Source of the DNA: Labrenzia sp. OB1
GTDB taxonomy: Bacteria > Pseudomonadota > Alphaproteobacteria > Rhizobiales > Stappiaceae
Length of the DNA stretch: 64,000 nucleotides
Direction of reading: 5' to 3'
Assembly: GCF_001624695.1 (NCBI RefSeq)
Contig: NZ_JSEP01000004.1
Span: 62,001-126,000, forward strand
The first letter of the stretch is position 1. Every line of letters begins with the position of its first letter. The position numbers and the translations under genes are program-made. This document shows positions 43,338 through 52,026 of this stretch, in pieces. The notes beneath the pieces were generated by a model. The model was not told the origin of the DNA. It saw nothing but the letters and a program-made list of their open reading frames with translations, and did not search any database.

Positions 43338-44281
43338 CAGTGCTGGCACCAGCCATCCTCCCGCCAGGCGGCGGCGTGCTCGCCCGGCTGTCGGACCTCT
43401 TCTGGCGCAGGCCTTCCGTGCTTCTGGCGGTGCTGCTTGGTCCGCCGGTTCTGTGGCTCGGGGTGATCTATCTCGGGTCGCTTCTGGCGCTGCTTGCCCA
43501 GAGCTTCTTTTCAATTGACGAGTTCTCGGGCCTCATTCAGTACGAATGGACGCTGAAGACCTACGGCGAACTTCTGCATCCGGCGAATCTGGACATCATC
43601 CTGCGCACGGTTCTCATGGCTGCAACCGTGACACTCGCGGCGGCCGTCATTGCTTTTCCGATCGCCTATTACGCGGCCCGCTACGCTCGTGGGCGCTGGA
43701 AAGCCCTGTTCTATCTGGGGATCATGTTGCCGCTCTGGTCGAGTTACCTGGTCAAGGTCTATGCGTGGAAACTGATCCTGGCCAAGGAAGGCATTCTGAA
43801 CTGGATCTTTGCCAAACTGCACATGACCTGGCTGCTCGACGCCGTGCTCGGCATTCCGGTGATCGGTGGCAATTCCCTGTCTGTAAGTTACATCGGCACG
43901 TTTCTGGTCTTTCTCTACGTGTGGCTGCCTTTCATGATCCTGCCTGTGCAAGCCGCGCTGGAGCGGGTGCCGGTCAGCCTTCTGGAAGCCTCCGCCGATC
44001 AGGGGGGCGGGCCGCGCCAGACGTTTCGCCATGTGACGTTCCCCCTGGCCCTGCCGGGCGTGATTGCCGGTTCGATCTTCACCTTCTCGCTCACTCTCGG
44101 CGACTACATCATCCCGCAGATCGTCGGATCGTCGCGGCTGTTTATCGGCCAGGCCGTTTACGCTCATCAGGGAACAGCGGGCAATATCCCGCTGGCGGCC
44201 GCCTTCACGGTCGTGCCCATCGTGATCATGGGCTTCTACCTGTGGGGCGCCAAACGCATGGGAGCTTTCGATGCCCTTTGA
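43334..44281 (+). CDS. ABC transporter permease (YdcU/PotB-like)
   Basis: 315 aa inner-membrane permease with about six helices. Core blocks: [34 protein letters not shown], and the EAA loop [24 protein letters not shown]. Start at 43334 overlaps the ATPase stop; its end overlaps the second permease by 11 bases. Confidence 0.92.
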   Translation: MTVLAPAILPPGGGVLARLSDLFWRRPSVLLAVLLGPPVLWLGVIYLGSLLALLAQSFFSIDEFSGLIQYEWTLKTYGELLHPANLDIILRTVLMAATVTLAAAVIAFPIAYYAARYARGRWKALFYLGIMLPLWSSYLVKVYAWKLILAKEGILNWIFAKLHMTWLLDAVLGIPVIGGNSLSVSYIGTFLVFLYVWLPFMILPVQAALERVPVSLLEASADQGGGPRQTFRHVTFPLALPGVIAGSIFTFSLTLGDYIIPQIVGSSRLFIGQAVYAHQGTAGNIPLAAAFTVVPIVIMGFYLWGAKRMGAFDAL

Positions 44282-45086
44282 CAGGCAAAAAAGGGCGTCG
44301 CTCGGGCTGACGATCGCGGCAGGCTGCGGACTGGCGTTCCTGCATCTGCCCATCCTGCTCATCTTCGTCTATGCCTTCACGACAGAGGAAAAGAGCTACC
44401 GCTGGCCGCCGCCCGACTTGACGGTGAAGTGGTTCTCGGTGACCTGGAACCGGCCCGATGTCTGGGAAGCGCTTGGACTTTCCGTCCAGGTCGCCGCGAT
44501 CTCGACAGCCGTCGCGATGATTCTTGGAACTCTGTGCGCAGCCGCAGTCGCCCGCACGAAGTTCTTCGGGCGTGAGACGATTTCGCTACTGGTGATCCTG
44601 CCGATCGCCCTGCCGGGGATCATCACGGGGATCGCGCTGCGCTCGGCATTCAACATTGCCGATATTCCCTTTTCCATCTGGACGATCATCCTGGGCCACG
44701 CCACATTTTGCGTGGTGGTGGTCTACAACAATGCGGTTGCCCGGTTCCGCCGCACCTCGGGATCCCTGATCGAGGCGTCCATGGATCTGGGGGCAAACGG
44801 TTTCCAGACATTGCGCCATGTCATTCTCCCCAACATCGGAACTGCTCTGCTGGCCGGTGGAATGCTGGCTTTCGCCCTGTCTTTCGATGAAGTCATCGTC
44901 ACGACCTTCACAGCAGGCCAGCAGGCGACCTTGCCGATCTGGATGCTTGAAGAGCTTGTCCGGCCGCGGCAGCGCCCGGTGACCAATGTGGTCGCCATGG
45001 TCGTGGTTCTCGTGACGTTCCTGCCGATACTCGGCGCTTATTATCTCACCCGCGATGGCGACAGGGTCGCCGGGCACGGAAAATAA
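44271..45086 (+). CDS. ABC transporter permease (YdcV/PotC-like)
   Basis: 271 aa, six helices, EAA loop [22 protein letters not shown], then [11 protein letters not shown], a PotC hallmark. GGAGC seven bases before ATG lies inside the preceding gene. Twenty bases separate it from the dehydrogenase gene. Confidence 0.92.
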   Translation: MPFDRQKRASLGLTIAAGCGLAFLHLPILLIFVYAFTTEEKSYRWPPPDLTVKWFSVTWNRPDVWEALGLSVQVAAISTAVAMILGTLCAAAVARTKFFGRETISLLVILPIALPGIITGIALRSAFNIADIPFSIWTIILGHATFCVVVVYNNAVARFRRTSGSLIEASMDLGANGFQTLRHVILPNIGTALLAGGMLAFALSFDEVIVTTFTAGQQATLPIWMLEELVRPRQRPVTNVVAMVVVLVTFLPILGAYYLTRDGDRVAGHGK

Positions 45087-45106
45087 CAAGGAAACGGAGG
45101 TTGATC

Positions 45107-46534
45107 GTGGACACTCAAATGCTGATCGGAGCCGACTTCGAGGCTGGAACAGAGCACGAAGAAACCATCTTCAACCCCAAGACGGGTGAAAGCATCCTGA
45201 AGCTGCCGGAAGCCTCGAGCGCGCAGGTCGAGCGGGCGGTCGAGGCGGCGGACAAGGCGTTCAGGACCTGGTCCCGGACAACGCCCGCGGAAAGATCCGG
45301 CTATCTGTTGAAGATCGCCGACAGGATCGAGGCCGAGGCCGGTGGCTTCGCAGCTCTCGAGGCCCTCAACTGCGGCAAGCCGATCAATGCGGTCGGGGAC
45401 GACGAAATTCCCGCGATCGTCGATTGTTACCGTTTCTTCGCCGGAGCCGCACGCTGTGTTCCCGCAAGCGCGGCGGGCGAATACATGGAGGGGCATACGT
45501 CCATGATCCGGCGCGACCCGATCGGGATCGTGGCGTCGATCGCCCCTTGGAATTATCCGCTGATGATGATGGCCTGGAAACTGGCGCCCGCGATTGCCGG
45601 TGGCAACACGGTCATCTTCAAACCGTCGGAGCAGACCCCTCTGACCGCGCTGAAGATGGCGAAGATCCTCGCGGACATCTTGCCCGAAGGGGTGGTGAAC
45701 ATTGTTCTGGGCCGTGGGGAAAGCGTCGGCAACGCGCTGATCAACCATCCCAGGGTGAACATGATTTCCATCACCGGCGATGTTGCCACCGGCAAAAAGG
45801 TCCTTCAGGCCGCGTCCAGGACGGTCAAGCGCACGCATCTGGAATTGGGTGGCAAGGCACCGGTCATCGTCTTTGATGATGCGGATCTGGACGCCGTCGT
45901 CTCCGGCTTGCGCGCCTTCGGCTACTACAATGCCGGCCAGGATTGCACCGCCGCCTGCCGGATCTACGCCAGCGACAAGATCTATGACCGGTTTGTCGCC
46001 GAGCTGACGTCGGAAGTTTCCAAAATCGCCTATGCCCAGGAAGACGATACCCGGAACGAAATCGGCCCGCTGATTTCAATGCGTCAACGGGACCGGGTCG
46101 CCAGCTTCGTCGAGCGTGCCCTGGAACATTCACACATGGAAGCGACAACCGGTGGCAAGGTCCATGACGGCAACGGCTTCTTCTATCAGCCGACGGTGAT
46201 CGCCGGAGCGCTGCAATCCGATGAAATCGTGCGCCGCGAGGTGTTCGGGCCGGTCGTCTCTGTGACGCGTTTTTCGGATGTCGATGACGCCGTGACCTGG
46301 GCAAACGACAGTGACTATGGTCTTGCCTCGTCCGTCTGGACCAAGGACGTCTCCAAGGCGATGGCCACCTCCGCCCGCCTTCAATATGGCTGCACCTGGG
46401 TCAACACCCACTTCATGCTGGTGAACGAAATGCCGCATGGTGGCATGAAGCAGTCCGGTTACGGCAAGGACATGTCTCATTATGCGCTGGAAGACTATAC
46501 CGCCGTCCGCCATGTGATGATCGCCCATGGGTAG
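45107..46534 (+). CDS. patD: Gamma-aminobutyraldehyde dehydrogenase (YdcW/PatD-like)
   Basis: 475 aa NAD-dependent aldehyde dehydrogenase oxidising 4-aminobutyraldehyde (from putrescine transamination) to GABA. Strong resemblance along the length to E. coli Ydc[66 protein letters not shown], catalytic Cys in [13 protein letters not shown], and [27 protein letters not shown] start used because CGGAGG lies six bases upstream; an in-frame TTG two codons earlier overlaps that site. Completes the putrescine import-oxidation operon; a transaminase is not in the window. Confidence 0.93.
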   Translation: MDTQMLIGADFEAGTEHEETIFNPKTGESILKLPEASSAQVERAVEAADKAFRTWSRTTPAERSGYLLKIADRIEAEAGGFAALEALNCGKPINAVGDDEIPAIVDCYRFFAGAARCVPASAAGEYMEGHTSMIRRDPIGIVASIAPWNYPLMMMAWKLAPAIAGGNTVIFKPSEQTPLTALKMAKILADILPEGVVNIVLGRGESVGNALINHPRVNMISITGDVATGKKVLQAASRTVKRTHLELGGKAPVIVFDDADLDAVVSGLRAFGYYNAGQDCTAACRIYASDKIYDRFVAELTSEVSKIAYAQEDDTRNEIGPLISMRQRDRVASFVERALEHSHMEATTGGKVHDGNGFFYQPTVIAGALQSDEIVRREVFGPVVSVTRFSDVDDAVTWANDSDYGLASSVWTKDVSKAMATSARLQYGCTWVNTHFMLVNEMPHGGMKQSGYGKDMSHYALEDYTAVRHVMIAHG

Positions 46535-46980
46535 AGGACACGGACATCGCCGTGGTGTTTCGCGGGAAATATTTTTTGCCCGGAGCATGTTGCATTAAGT
46601 TAAATTCGGGAGGCCACCCGAAAGCACTGCACTGCGAACGCCGCCTCGGGCGTCTTCCTGAGGCTATGAACCCGCGAGAGCGCGGTCCGGATACCATAAA
46701 ATTCCGGCCGCCACCCTTCGGGCTGGTCGCCGTCCTGTCTTCAATTGGGCGTTCACTTTTCGACCGGTGGTCACCTTCTCCCCTGAGACGAATGCTGACA
46801 GGCCGGGCCTGATACTCTGTTCTTCGGACCCCGGATCGCTCCATCGTCCATGTCCTTCAAACTGGAAACAGACCAGCCTCAAAACGCGAAATCCTCACGA
46901 GCGCGGGTCAGCACGAAGTTGTAACCCGTGTTTCCGGTACAAACTGTTACCTATGTCTCCGGGTCGGACACTGAGATTTT
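46535..46980. other. Non-coding boundary region with IS-like tandem motif
   Basis: No credible gene in 446 bases. At 46920-46937 and 46945-46962 an 18-base motif is repeated (TGTAACCCGTGTTTCCGG and TGTTACCTATGTCTCCGG, 14 of 18 identical, 25 bases apart). Such paired motifs resemble ends of IS-type elements, so an element remnant is likely beside the island junction. Confidence 0.4.
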
Positions 46981-47027
46981 TGGCGCACCCGACAGGATTC
47001 GAACCTGTGACCTCTGCCTTCGGAGGG
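46981..47027 (-). other. Attachment site: 3' half of tRNA-Arg(CCG)
   Basis: On the minus strand the sequence runs from the anticodon loop (CTCCGAA, anticodon CCG) through GGCAG, variable region, T-arm CAGGTTCGAATCCTG and acceptor CGGGTGC-G-CCA. The 5' half is absent: at 47028 the sequence changes into the integrase 3' region. This is the direct-repeat copy left at one end after integration into a tRNA 3' half. Confidence 0.88.
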
Positions 47028-47038
47028 AAGATATCATT

Positions 47039-48151
47039 TTATGATTCTTTCTTTAAATTCAATGCGTTATCGCGCATCTGCTGCAAGACCTGTACGCGTC
47101 CTGTACGAAGAGCGTCCATAATCTTCTGCTCTTCGTTCTCCGAATGACCGTATGTATCGAAGAGCAACTTCACGTCTTTCCAACGGCCCAGCTTTGCCAC
47201 TGTGTGAGGGTCGATCCCGTGTCGATTGAGCATTTCTGTAGCAAAGCCGTGTCGGCCCGCCGCATGTGGCATGCGGCGGTCTATGCCCGCAGCGTCGCAA
47301 ATGCGTTTCCAAGGCTTGTAGATGCTGCTGCGCGAGGCGTAGCCAAACACGAGCAGTGGGCGCTTCTGGTTTGGATCACCTGTTTTTCTCGGACGACGCG
47401 GCTTCAGCGTGGCCAACTCTTTCGCCAGCTCTTCAGACAGCGTAACTGGCGTCTCGCCATAGCCCTTGGCGGACGGCATTTTCACGCGACGGTTCTCCAG
47501 GTTCAGATGATCTGGTGTGAGTGCCAGTGTTTGGCTAATCCTCGCTGCAGTCTCGAACATGAACTGCGCCATCAGGCCAAAACGCAAATCGCTGTGCTCT
47601 TTGAATAAAAATATCCAGAGCCAATCTCCGGGCACCTTTTCGACATTGCTTTGTTTGCCGCGCAGGACGTCCTGCTTTTCGCTTTCCATGTTCGAGTAAG
47701 CCTTGATCTTAATTGGCTGGCACTTCCCAAGGTCATGTGCGTTATTGATCACCGCGCGAACCGGCCCAATAACCTGCTTGCGCCATGTGCTCGTCGAGTT
47801 GCCCGGCGAGATTGCCGGACCCAGCTCGCGCACCATTTTTGGTGTGATTTCATTGACCGGCTTGTTCTCCAGGTAGGGCATGAGCTTCAACAGGTAGCCG
47901 GCATATTCCGGGGTCGGATTATAAAGCTCAACGGCGTCAGAAAACAGAAACGGCCTTTCTTCTTCAGGGAGGTCCGAGGCGTAATAGGCTCTGATCTGTT
48001 GCTGCTTGAACCAGGCTAGGTACGTTTCTGCATCAGCTTTTCGAGCCTTTCCCGTGCTCTTACGGATGTACTTACAGTCCGGGATCTCGTCGATACGGCC
48101 GCGGATGTGCCATACGTCGGTGTCTTTGCGCTTGATAAGTTCGAGGGGCAT
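47039..48151 (-). CDS. Tyrosine recombinase / phage-type integrase
   Basis: 370 aa. C-terminal catalytic domain shows Arg in FETAARISQTLAL, the His-x-x-Arg box PHAAGRHGFATEML, LGRWKDV, and the nucleophile Tyr in FDTYGH. N-terminal SAM-like/Arm DNA-binding region precedes it (WHIRGRIDEI, ADAETYLAWFKQQQ). Its stop lies 12 bases from the tRNA fragment, the usual layout of a tRNA-targeting island integrase. The start overlaps the 3' end of the small gene upstream by 136 bases in another frame. Confidence 0.92.
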   Translation of the reverse strand: MPLELIKRKDTDVWHIRGRIDEIPDCKYIRKSTGKARKADAETYLAWFKQQQIRAYYASDLPEEERPFLFSDAVELYNPTPEYAGYLLKLMPYLENKPVNEITPKMVRELGPAISPGNSTSTWRKQVIGPVRAVINNAHDLGKCQPIKIKAYSNMESEKQDVLRGKQSNVEKVPGDWLWIFLFKEHSDLRFGLMAQFMFETAARISQTLALTPDHLNLENRRVKMPSAKGYGETPVTLSEELAKELATLKPRRPRKTGDPNQKRPLLVFGYASRSSIYKPWKRICDAAGIDRRMPHAAGRHGFATEMLNRHGIDPHTVAKLGRWKDVKLLFDTYGHSENEEQKIMDALRTGRVQVLQQMRDNALNLKKES

Positions 48152-48357
48152 TGCTCTATCTGACTGAGAATGAGTTCGATGTGATCGGGGTGAAGCAGCA
48201 TGGGGCGCGTGCAGGTGTAAAATGCGCCCAACCTGCGGGCCTTGGCCGTCAACTGGCGAGCAGAAATCCGAATGCCCTTCTCAGCGAAGATGGACACCCA
48301 TTCCACGGCCGTTTTTGCCTCGGTCAAAGCCTTGGGAAGTGTTGTCGATTCAATCAC
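48016..48357 (-). CDS. Small HTH-like protein (excisionase candidate)
   Basis: 113 aa. Residues ~17-60 (VEWVSIFAEKGIRISARQLTAK ... LGAFYTCTRPMLLHPDHI) look like the short helix-turn-helix proteins found before island integrases. The last ~45 residues are low-complexity Ser/Thr/Arg and overlap the integrase start in another frame. Start is GTG without a good ribosome site. It lies 12 bases after the ribbon-helix-helix gene, so one operon RHH-HTH-int. Family by layout and motif only. Confidence 0.6.
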   Translation of the reverse strand: MIESTTLPKALTEAKTAVEWVSIFAEKGIRISARQLTAKARRLGAFYTCTRPMLLHPDHIELILSQIEQCPSNLSSAKTPTYGTSAAVSTRSRTVSTSVRARERLEKLMQKRT

Positions 48358-48369
48358 AATGACGACCGT

Positions 48370-48558
48370 TTATCGACCAGACTGAGGAGAGCTGGGCGCC
48401 TGACGGGATGCGCAGGCCAAGTCTTCCATTCGATGCCGGATGCATCGCACGATTTCGCTGTTCAACGAAGAGGCGTTCTTCTGGGTTTCCAATTCCAGAA
48501 ATCGCTTGGTCTCAACAGGCAGGCGCAGGAGGACCTTTGGCCAGTTTTGTTTATTCAT
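48370..48558 (-). CDS. Arc-like ribbon-helix-helix regulator
   Basis: 62 aa. RHH core: strand VLLRLPVETKRFLELE, then helices ASSLNSEIVRCIRHRMED, matching Arc/MetJ-type DNA-binding proteins. GGAG nine bases before ATG. Divergent from the second RHH protein at 48670; likely the element's own repressor acting on the operators between them. Confidence 0.75.
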   Translation of the reverse strand: MNKQNWPKVLLRLPVETKRFLELETQKNASSLNSEIVRCIRHRMEDLACASRQAPSSPQSGR

Positions 48559-48576
48559 TTCACATGCTCCGAGTTA

Positions 48577-48657
48577 ATAGCATAGTGCTATCTATCGGCG
48601 CACCATATGTCACAAAGATCGCATTCTGCTAGTATTTTCTGCATAGCACTTTGCGAG
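48577..48657. promoter_or_regulatory. Two operators between divergent RHH genes
   Basis: ATAGCA-TAG-TGCTAT (48577-48591) is a perfect inverted repeat. A second copy, ATAGCA-CTT-TGCGAG (48643-48657), keeps the left arm and half of the right. They flank the start regions of the two divergent regulators, as in a Cro/CI-type switch. Confidence 0.6.
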
Positions 48658-48669
48658 TATCAACAGGCC

Positions 48670-49551
48670 ATGACGAGCCAGACCAAAGCCAAAGATAAAG
48701 ATCAATTTGTCGTCCGCCTTCCAGACGGTATGCGCGATCAAATCGCCGAGGCTGCAAAACTCAGCAATCGCTCCATGAACGCTGAAATCGTTGCGCGGCT
48801 AGAGCAGACGTTTATGTCCAGCGTTTCCACCAGGTACAAATGGGCGCTGGCGCAGATCAATGACGCGGTCCATGCGAAAATATCTGTCTCGAAAGTCGCT
48901 GAGGCTGTTTCGGAAGAGACGGCGGAGCAATTAGAACGAGTCTTTGGAGGGAGCGCATATCCACCTTTTGAGCTTTCCGACCGAGTCGCCAAATATCTGA
49001 ATGTTCGGCCGGATTGGCTCAAGCATGGCGAAGGGCACCCTTTTGAAGTGCATGATTTGTACTCTTATGGTGTGGACTTGGCGGAAATGCTTGCGAAGCA
49101 GCGCCCGAAAAGAATTGTGTTTATCCGGAGCATGGCGAGGGAAGGCAACGTGGCTATTGTCACGATGCATGATGGTTTCGTCTGCCAAATTTTCAAAACG
49201 ACGTTGAATCTAAGCGAAGTGGTTGGCGGCTCCGGCGAATATGATCAAGCCCGTTTTTCAAACACATGCAGAAAGCTGAGTTTGGACTATAGGCGGTTAG
49301 ACTCTTCCAGTTATCTTTTGGAGCCAGAGCCATTTATTCAGCTCATACATGGAGACCTGAACCCTCTTCTTGCAGTCAAGCAGGCCCGGTCGTCATCTTG
49401 GTTCTCAGATTGGTGGCAACCGTCCAGCTTTGAAAACCAGGCAAACGACTATGGTTATTGGGCTGGCTATCAGGAGCTGTGCAAAAGGGTCTATCGCCAT
49501 ATCGAACGCAACGATGAATTGCGATTAGAGCGTGACGCAATTTTGGAATGA
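48670..49551 (+). CDS. Arc-type DNA-binding regulator with C-terminal domain
   Basis: 293 aa. N-terminal RHH ([34 protein letters not shown] split over strand and helices), then a second helical HTH-like region (~55-115: [24 protein letters not shown] ... [19 protein letters not shown]) and an uncharacterised C-terminal part of about 170 residues. An in-frame ATG exists at 48607, but it would cover the operator; 48670 aligns with the RHH fold. Probably the opposing regulator of the island switch. Confidence 0.7.
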   Translation: MTSQTKAKDKDQFVVRLPDGMRDQIAEAAKLSNRSMNAEIVARLEQTFMSSVSTRYKWALAQINDAVHAKISVSKVAEAVSEETAEQLERVFGGSAYPPFELSDRVAKYLNVRPDWLKHGEGHPFEVHDLYSYGVDLAEMLAKQRPKRIVFIRSMAREGNVAIVTMHDGFVCQIFKTTLNLSEVVGGSGEYDQARFSNTCRKLSLDYRRLDSSSYLLEPEPFIQLIHGDLNPLLAVKQARSSSWFSDWWQPSSFENQANDYGYWAGYQELCKRVYRHIERNDELRLERDAILE

Positions 49552-49563
49552 CTAGGCCCAAAA

Positions 49564-51399
49564 TCATTCGAATGCGTCAACGCGTTCGCGGCAGAGCCGG
49601 AGCATTTGCTCGGCCTTGGCGGCAATGTCTTCGTCTATGCCGGGAACATCCGGAATGGTGACGGCATCAATGCCCACACGAAGCCCGGTAAGGACGGCGT
49701 CGATCGCCTGGTTGGCCGCGCCGGCGGTCAAGCCGGCGATCGCTGCCGACCTGAGGAAATCAGCGCGGCGAAGGCGACTGTCCTTGCCGTTGATCTTCAG
49801 TGCCATGCGATCATGTTCGAGGCCAGGAAAGACGACCGTGGTGACGGCGTCATAGAGCGGCGCGACACGTACGGTTTCGAAGCTGCGTGTATCCGGCTGG
49901 GCGACCTTGAGCAGTGCAAGGTTCTTGAGGTGCATGTCTCCGTCGGCAATGAGCCAGGCAAACAAGGCGCGCTTGAGCACGAGCAGCAGATCGGCTTCCG
50001 GCTCGGATGAGAGCGGCCGCACTGCACGCGCAATACGCTCGATAGTGCCGTCATATTTCGCTTCGGGAGGCAGATCGAGAACTGAACACAAATCTTCAAG
50101 CGCTATTCGCCGCTTGTCGTCAGCGGAAGTGCTAATGTCGAAGCGCTCGACAATCAGCGCAGGTGGCATCCCGTCCGGCATGGCAACCAGCGCCGTCGAG
50201 GGCGTGTCGAGCCCGGCATGGCGACCGAGTGCCATGGCGAGGAATTCGATCACCGGCAGTGCTTGGAAGCCGCTTGTCCCGGCGGGCTTGAGTATGTGCG
50301 TAAATGGCAGCCGGGTACTGGGAACGAGCCTCCCGTCCTCACCGAGGAACATCGGTGCCTTGATCTGCACTCCGGACAGACGCGGTGTGTCGGCGCTGGC
50401 GTAAAGGCGCGCGAGCTTCTCTTCAAAGCTGTGCTCGATGTCGCCACGGCCTGGTCCCGCATAGGTGCCGGTGAAGATGCCATCCGTTTTGAAATCGTTC
50501 AGACGACAGGTCAGAATGTCGGCTGGCAAGGCGTCAAGCTCGGCAGCCTTGGTGCTGATGGTGATGTTCGACATGTAGCGCTTGCCCGAGCGCAGAACGG
50601 CGCGTTCATCGCTTTCCTTGAGAATGCGCTCCAGCCACCCCTCAGGCAGAAGAGAGAGAATGAAAGGGGGCAGCTGGCCGGGAACGCGCTGCTGAATCAG
50701 TGGCAGATCGAACCCCTCTTCCGGTTTCCAGCGCCATTCAAAGCCGTCGTACAAGAGATGCCCGATATGGGTTCCATGCCAGGCAACGATGAAATCGAGC
50801 GCCGCTTCGTTGCGAATCTCAATTTTGGCGCCGGTATGAAGAAGATAGCGTTCTGCCTGCTCGCCCTCGCGATACCACTGGTTTTCACGGGCCAGCGCCC
50901 ATAGCGCATCGGCAGCGGCTTTGGGGCTGCCATACTCGTCCACCAGTCGCTGTGCGATGTCGGCACGCATTGCTTCATCGATTGAAGCGGCATGCTCACT
51001 GCGCAGGCGAAAACCTTCGAGAAATCGCTGACGAACGGACGAGACATTGGCGTGGAATTCCCCCATGCCATCATCGATGACGGCGGTGGCAACGGCCGGG
51101 TGTTCGGGGGTCACGTTCTGGATGATTTCCAGGGTTCTGATACGTGTCCTCTGACTGCGCGGCCCGCTGATGAAGAGCCGTCCATCGCGCGTCGGCGCGA
51201 GCAGGACAGCGCTGGCAGCGGAGAGATAAGCGCGAGGATAGAGATAGCGGGCAATCCGGATGGAATGCCGAAGCACATCGACGTCCGCATCGGCGCCGGC
51301 ATCGACGTAGATGCCGCGCATGAGTTGCACGATCTTGCCGGTTTCGGCCTGATAGTGCGCACGACTTTTATCGAGGTTCTCGCCAACGAGATAGAGCAA
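49564..51399 (-). CDS. HipA-family serine kinase toxin with AbiEi-like N-terminal domain
   Basis: 611 aa, longer than HipA (~440). The first ~110 residues resemble AbiEi-type winged-helix antitoxins (GKIVQLMRGIYV, YLYPRAYLSAASAVLL, RLFISGP). The rest follows HipA: LSGVQIKAPM, THILKPAG, IVERFDI, catalytic loop IADGDMHLKNLALL, metal site LYDAVTTV. A self-contained regulator-kinase fusion is inferred, since no separate HipB-type antitoxin gene is adjacent. The start is TTG at 51399 (an in-frame stop lies nine codons upstream), with no ribosome site; a leaderless message is possible. Confidence 0.85.
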   Translation of the reverse strand: MLYLVGENLDKSRAHYQAETGKIVQLMRGIYVDAGADADVDVLRHSIRIARYLYPRAYLSAASAVLLAPTRDGRLFISGPRSQRTRIRTLEIIQNVTPEHPAVATAVIDDGMGEFHANVSSVRQRFLEGFRLRSEHAASIDEAMRADIAQRLVDEYGSPKAAADALWALARENQWYREGEQAERYLLHTGAKIEIRNEAALDFIVAWHGTHIGHLLYDGFEWRWKPEEGFDLPLIQQRVPGQLPPFILSLLPEGWLERILKESDERAVLRSGKRYMSNITISTKAAELDALPADILTCRLNDFKTDGIFTGTYAGPGRGDIEHSFEEKLARLYASADTPRLSGVQIKAPMFLGEDGRLVPSTRLPFTHILKPAGTSGFQALPVIEFLAMALGRHAGLDTPSTALVAMPDGMPPALIVERFDISTSADDKRRIALEDLCSVLDLPPEAKYDGTIERIARAVRPLSSEPEADLLLVLKRALFAWLIADGDMHLKNLALLKVAQPDTRSFETVRVAPLYDAVTTVVFPGLEHDRMALKINGKDSRLRRADFLRSAAIAGLTAGAANQAIDAVLTGLRVGIDAVTIPDVPGIDEDIAAKAEQMLRLCRERVDAFE

Positions 51400-51401
51400 T
51401 G

Positions 51402-51498
51402 TTCTAACTTTCGCGTATTCGACCTACGAGAAGGTTAGGATTATCCGCCTCAACTGTCAAAAAATACTGACTTTCGCGTGTTTTATATACGCAAAGGT
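51402..51498 (-). promoter_or_regulatory. Two inverted-repeat operators upstream of the HipA fusion
   Basis: TTCTAACTTTCGCGTA ... TACGAGAAGGTTAGGA (51402-51440) and ACTTTCGCGT ... TACGCAAAGGT (51470-51498) are two copies of one palindromic motif (ACTTTCGCGT half-site). The first abuts the TTG start. Likely binding sites for the protein's own AbiEi-like domain. Confidence 0.6.
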
Positions 51499-51529
51499 GA
51501 GAATCTTACCTCAATTGTGCAAGGGGGCG

Positions 51530-51634
51530 GACCCATCGCTGGGCCTAGTCGAGGAAATCACGGGCCGTAAACGTGGCCGCGTTTTCGCCTACAGAGCCTA
51601 TCTGGATATCCTGAGCGAAGGGGCGGCACTGTAA
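51530..51634 (+). pseudogene. C-terminal remnant of a Fic-family gene
   Basis: In one frame the sequence reads ADPSLGLVEEITGRKRGR then VFAYRAYLDILSEGAAL and a stop. This matches the usual C-terminus of Fic/DOC-family AMP-transferases (EEITGRKRxRVFxYxxYLDIL). Everything upstream of about 51530 is missing, with the HipA operator region there instead. A decayed or recombined toxin gene. Confidence 0.65.
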
Positions 51635-52026
51635 AAAAGTTGGCAAGATAAATTAGAATCCACTGTGTTGAGAAACAACTGTTCTAGTGCTCGCTTTGCG
51701 CCCCCATTTCGGTCGTTTGAAGCTCTAGAGGTAAGCCGCGAAAGCGGACACGATATCGCAAGCAGCATGCATCCGCTCCACTAGAGTATAGTGATCCGGC
51801 TCTAGGAAAAAGGGGCACTCTGAAGGCGGCCGAGCAGCTGTGTGTCATCTCAACCGTCACGTTTCTGTAAAGCGACGGTAATTTCGGGTCGCGGCCTTTG
51901 GTGATGAGTGGCGTGTCGAGAATCAGCCACGACTGAACTGAAATTGACGGTGACTTTATAGGATGACTTGCATAGCATAGGCGAATTCTACTAACGGTAT
52001 ATGGTTTAGTTGCGCTAGGGGGGACA
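51635..52026. other. Intergenic region before GmrSD-like gene
   Basis: 392 bases with no gene. AT-rich towards the right end; probably contains the promoter of the 52027 gene. No clear terminator or repeat seen. Confidence 0.4.

Noticed and set aside
46981..47027. Complete tRNA gene
   Set aside because: Only the anticodon loop through CCA is present; D-arm and 5' acceptor strand are replaced by integrase DNA.
46767..47147. Plus-strand frame containing HPTGFEPVTSAFGG
   Set aside because: This peptide is the well-known false translation of a tRNA 3' half; the DNA is the attachment site.
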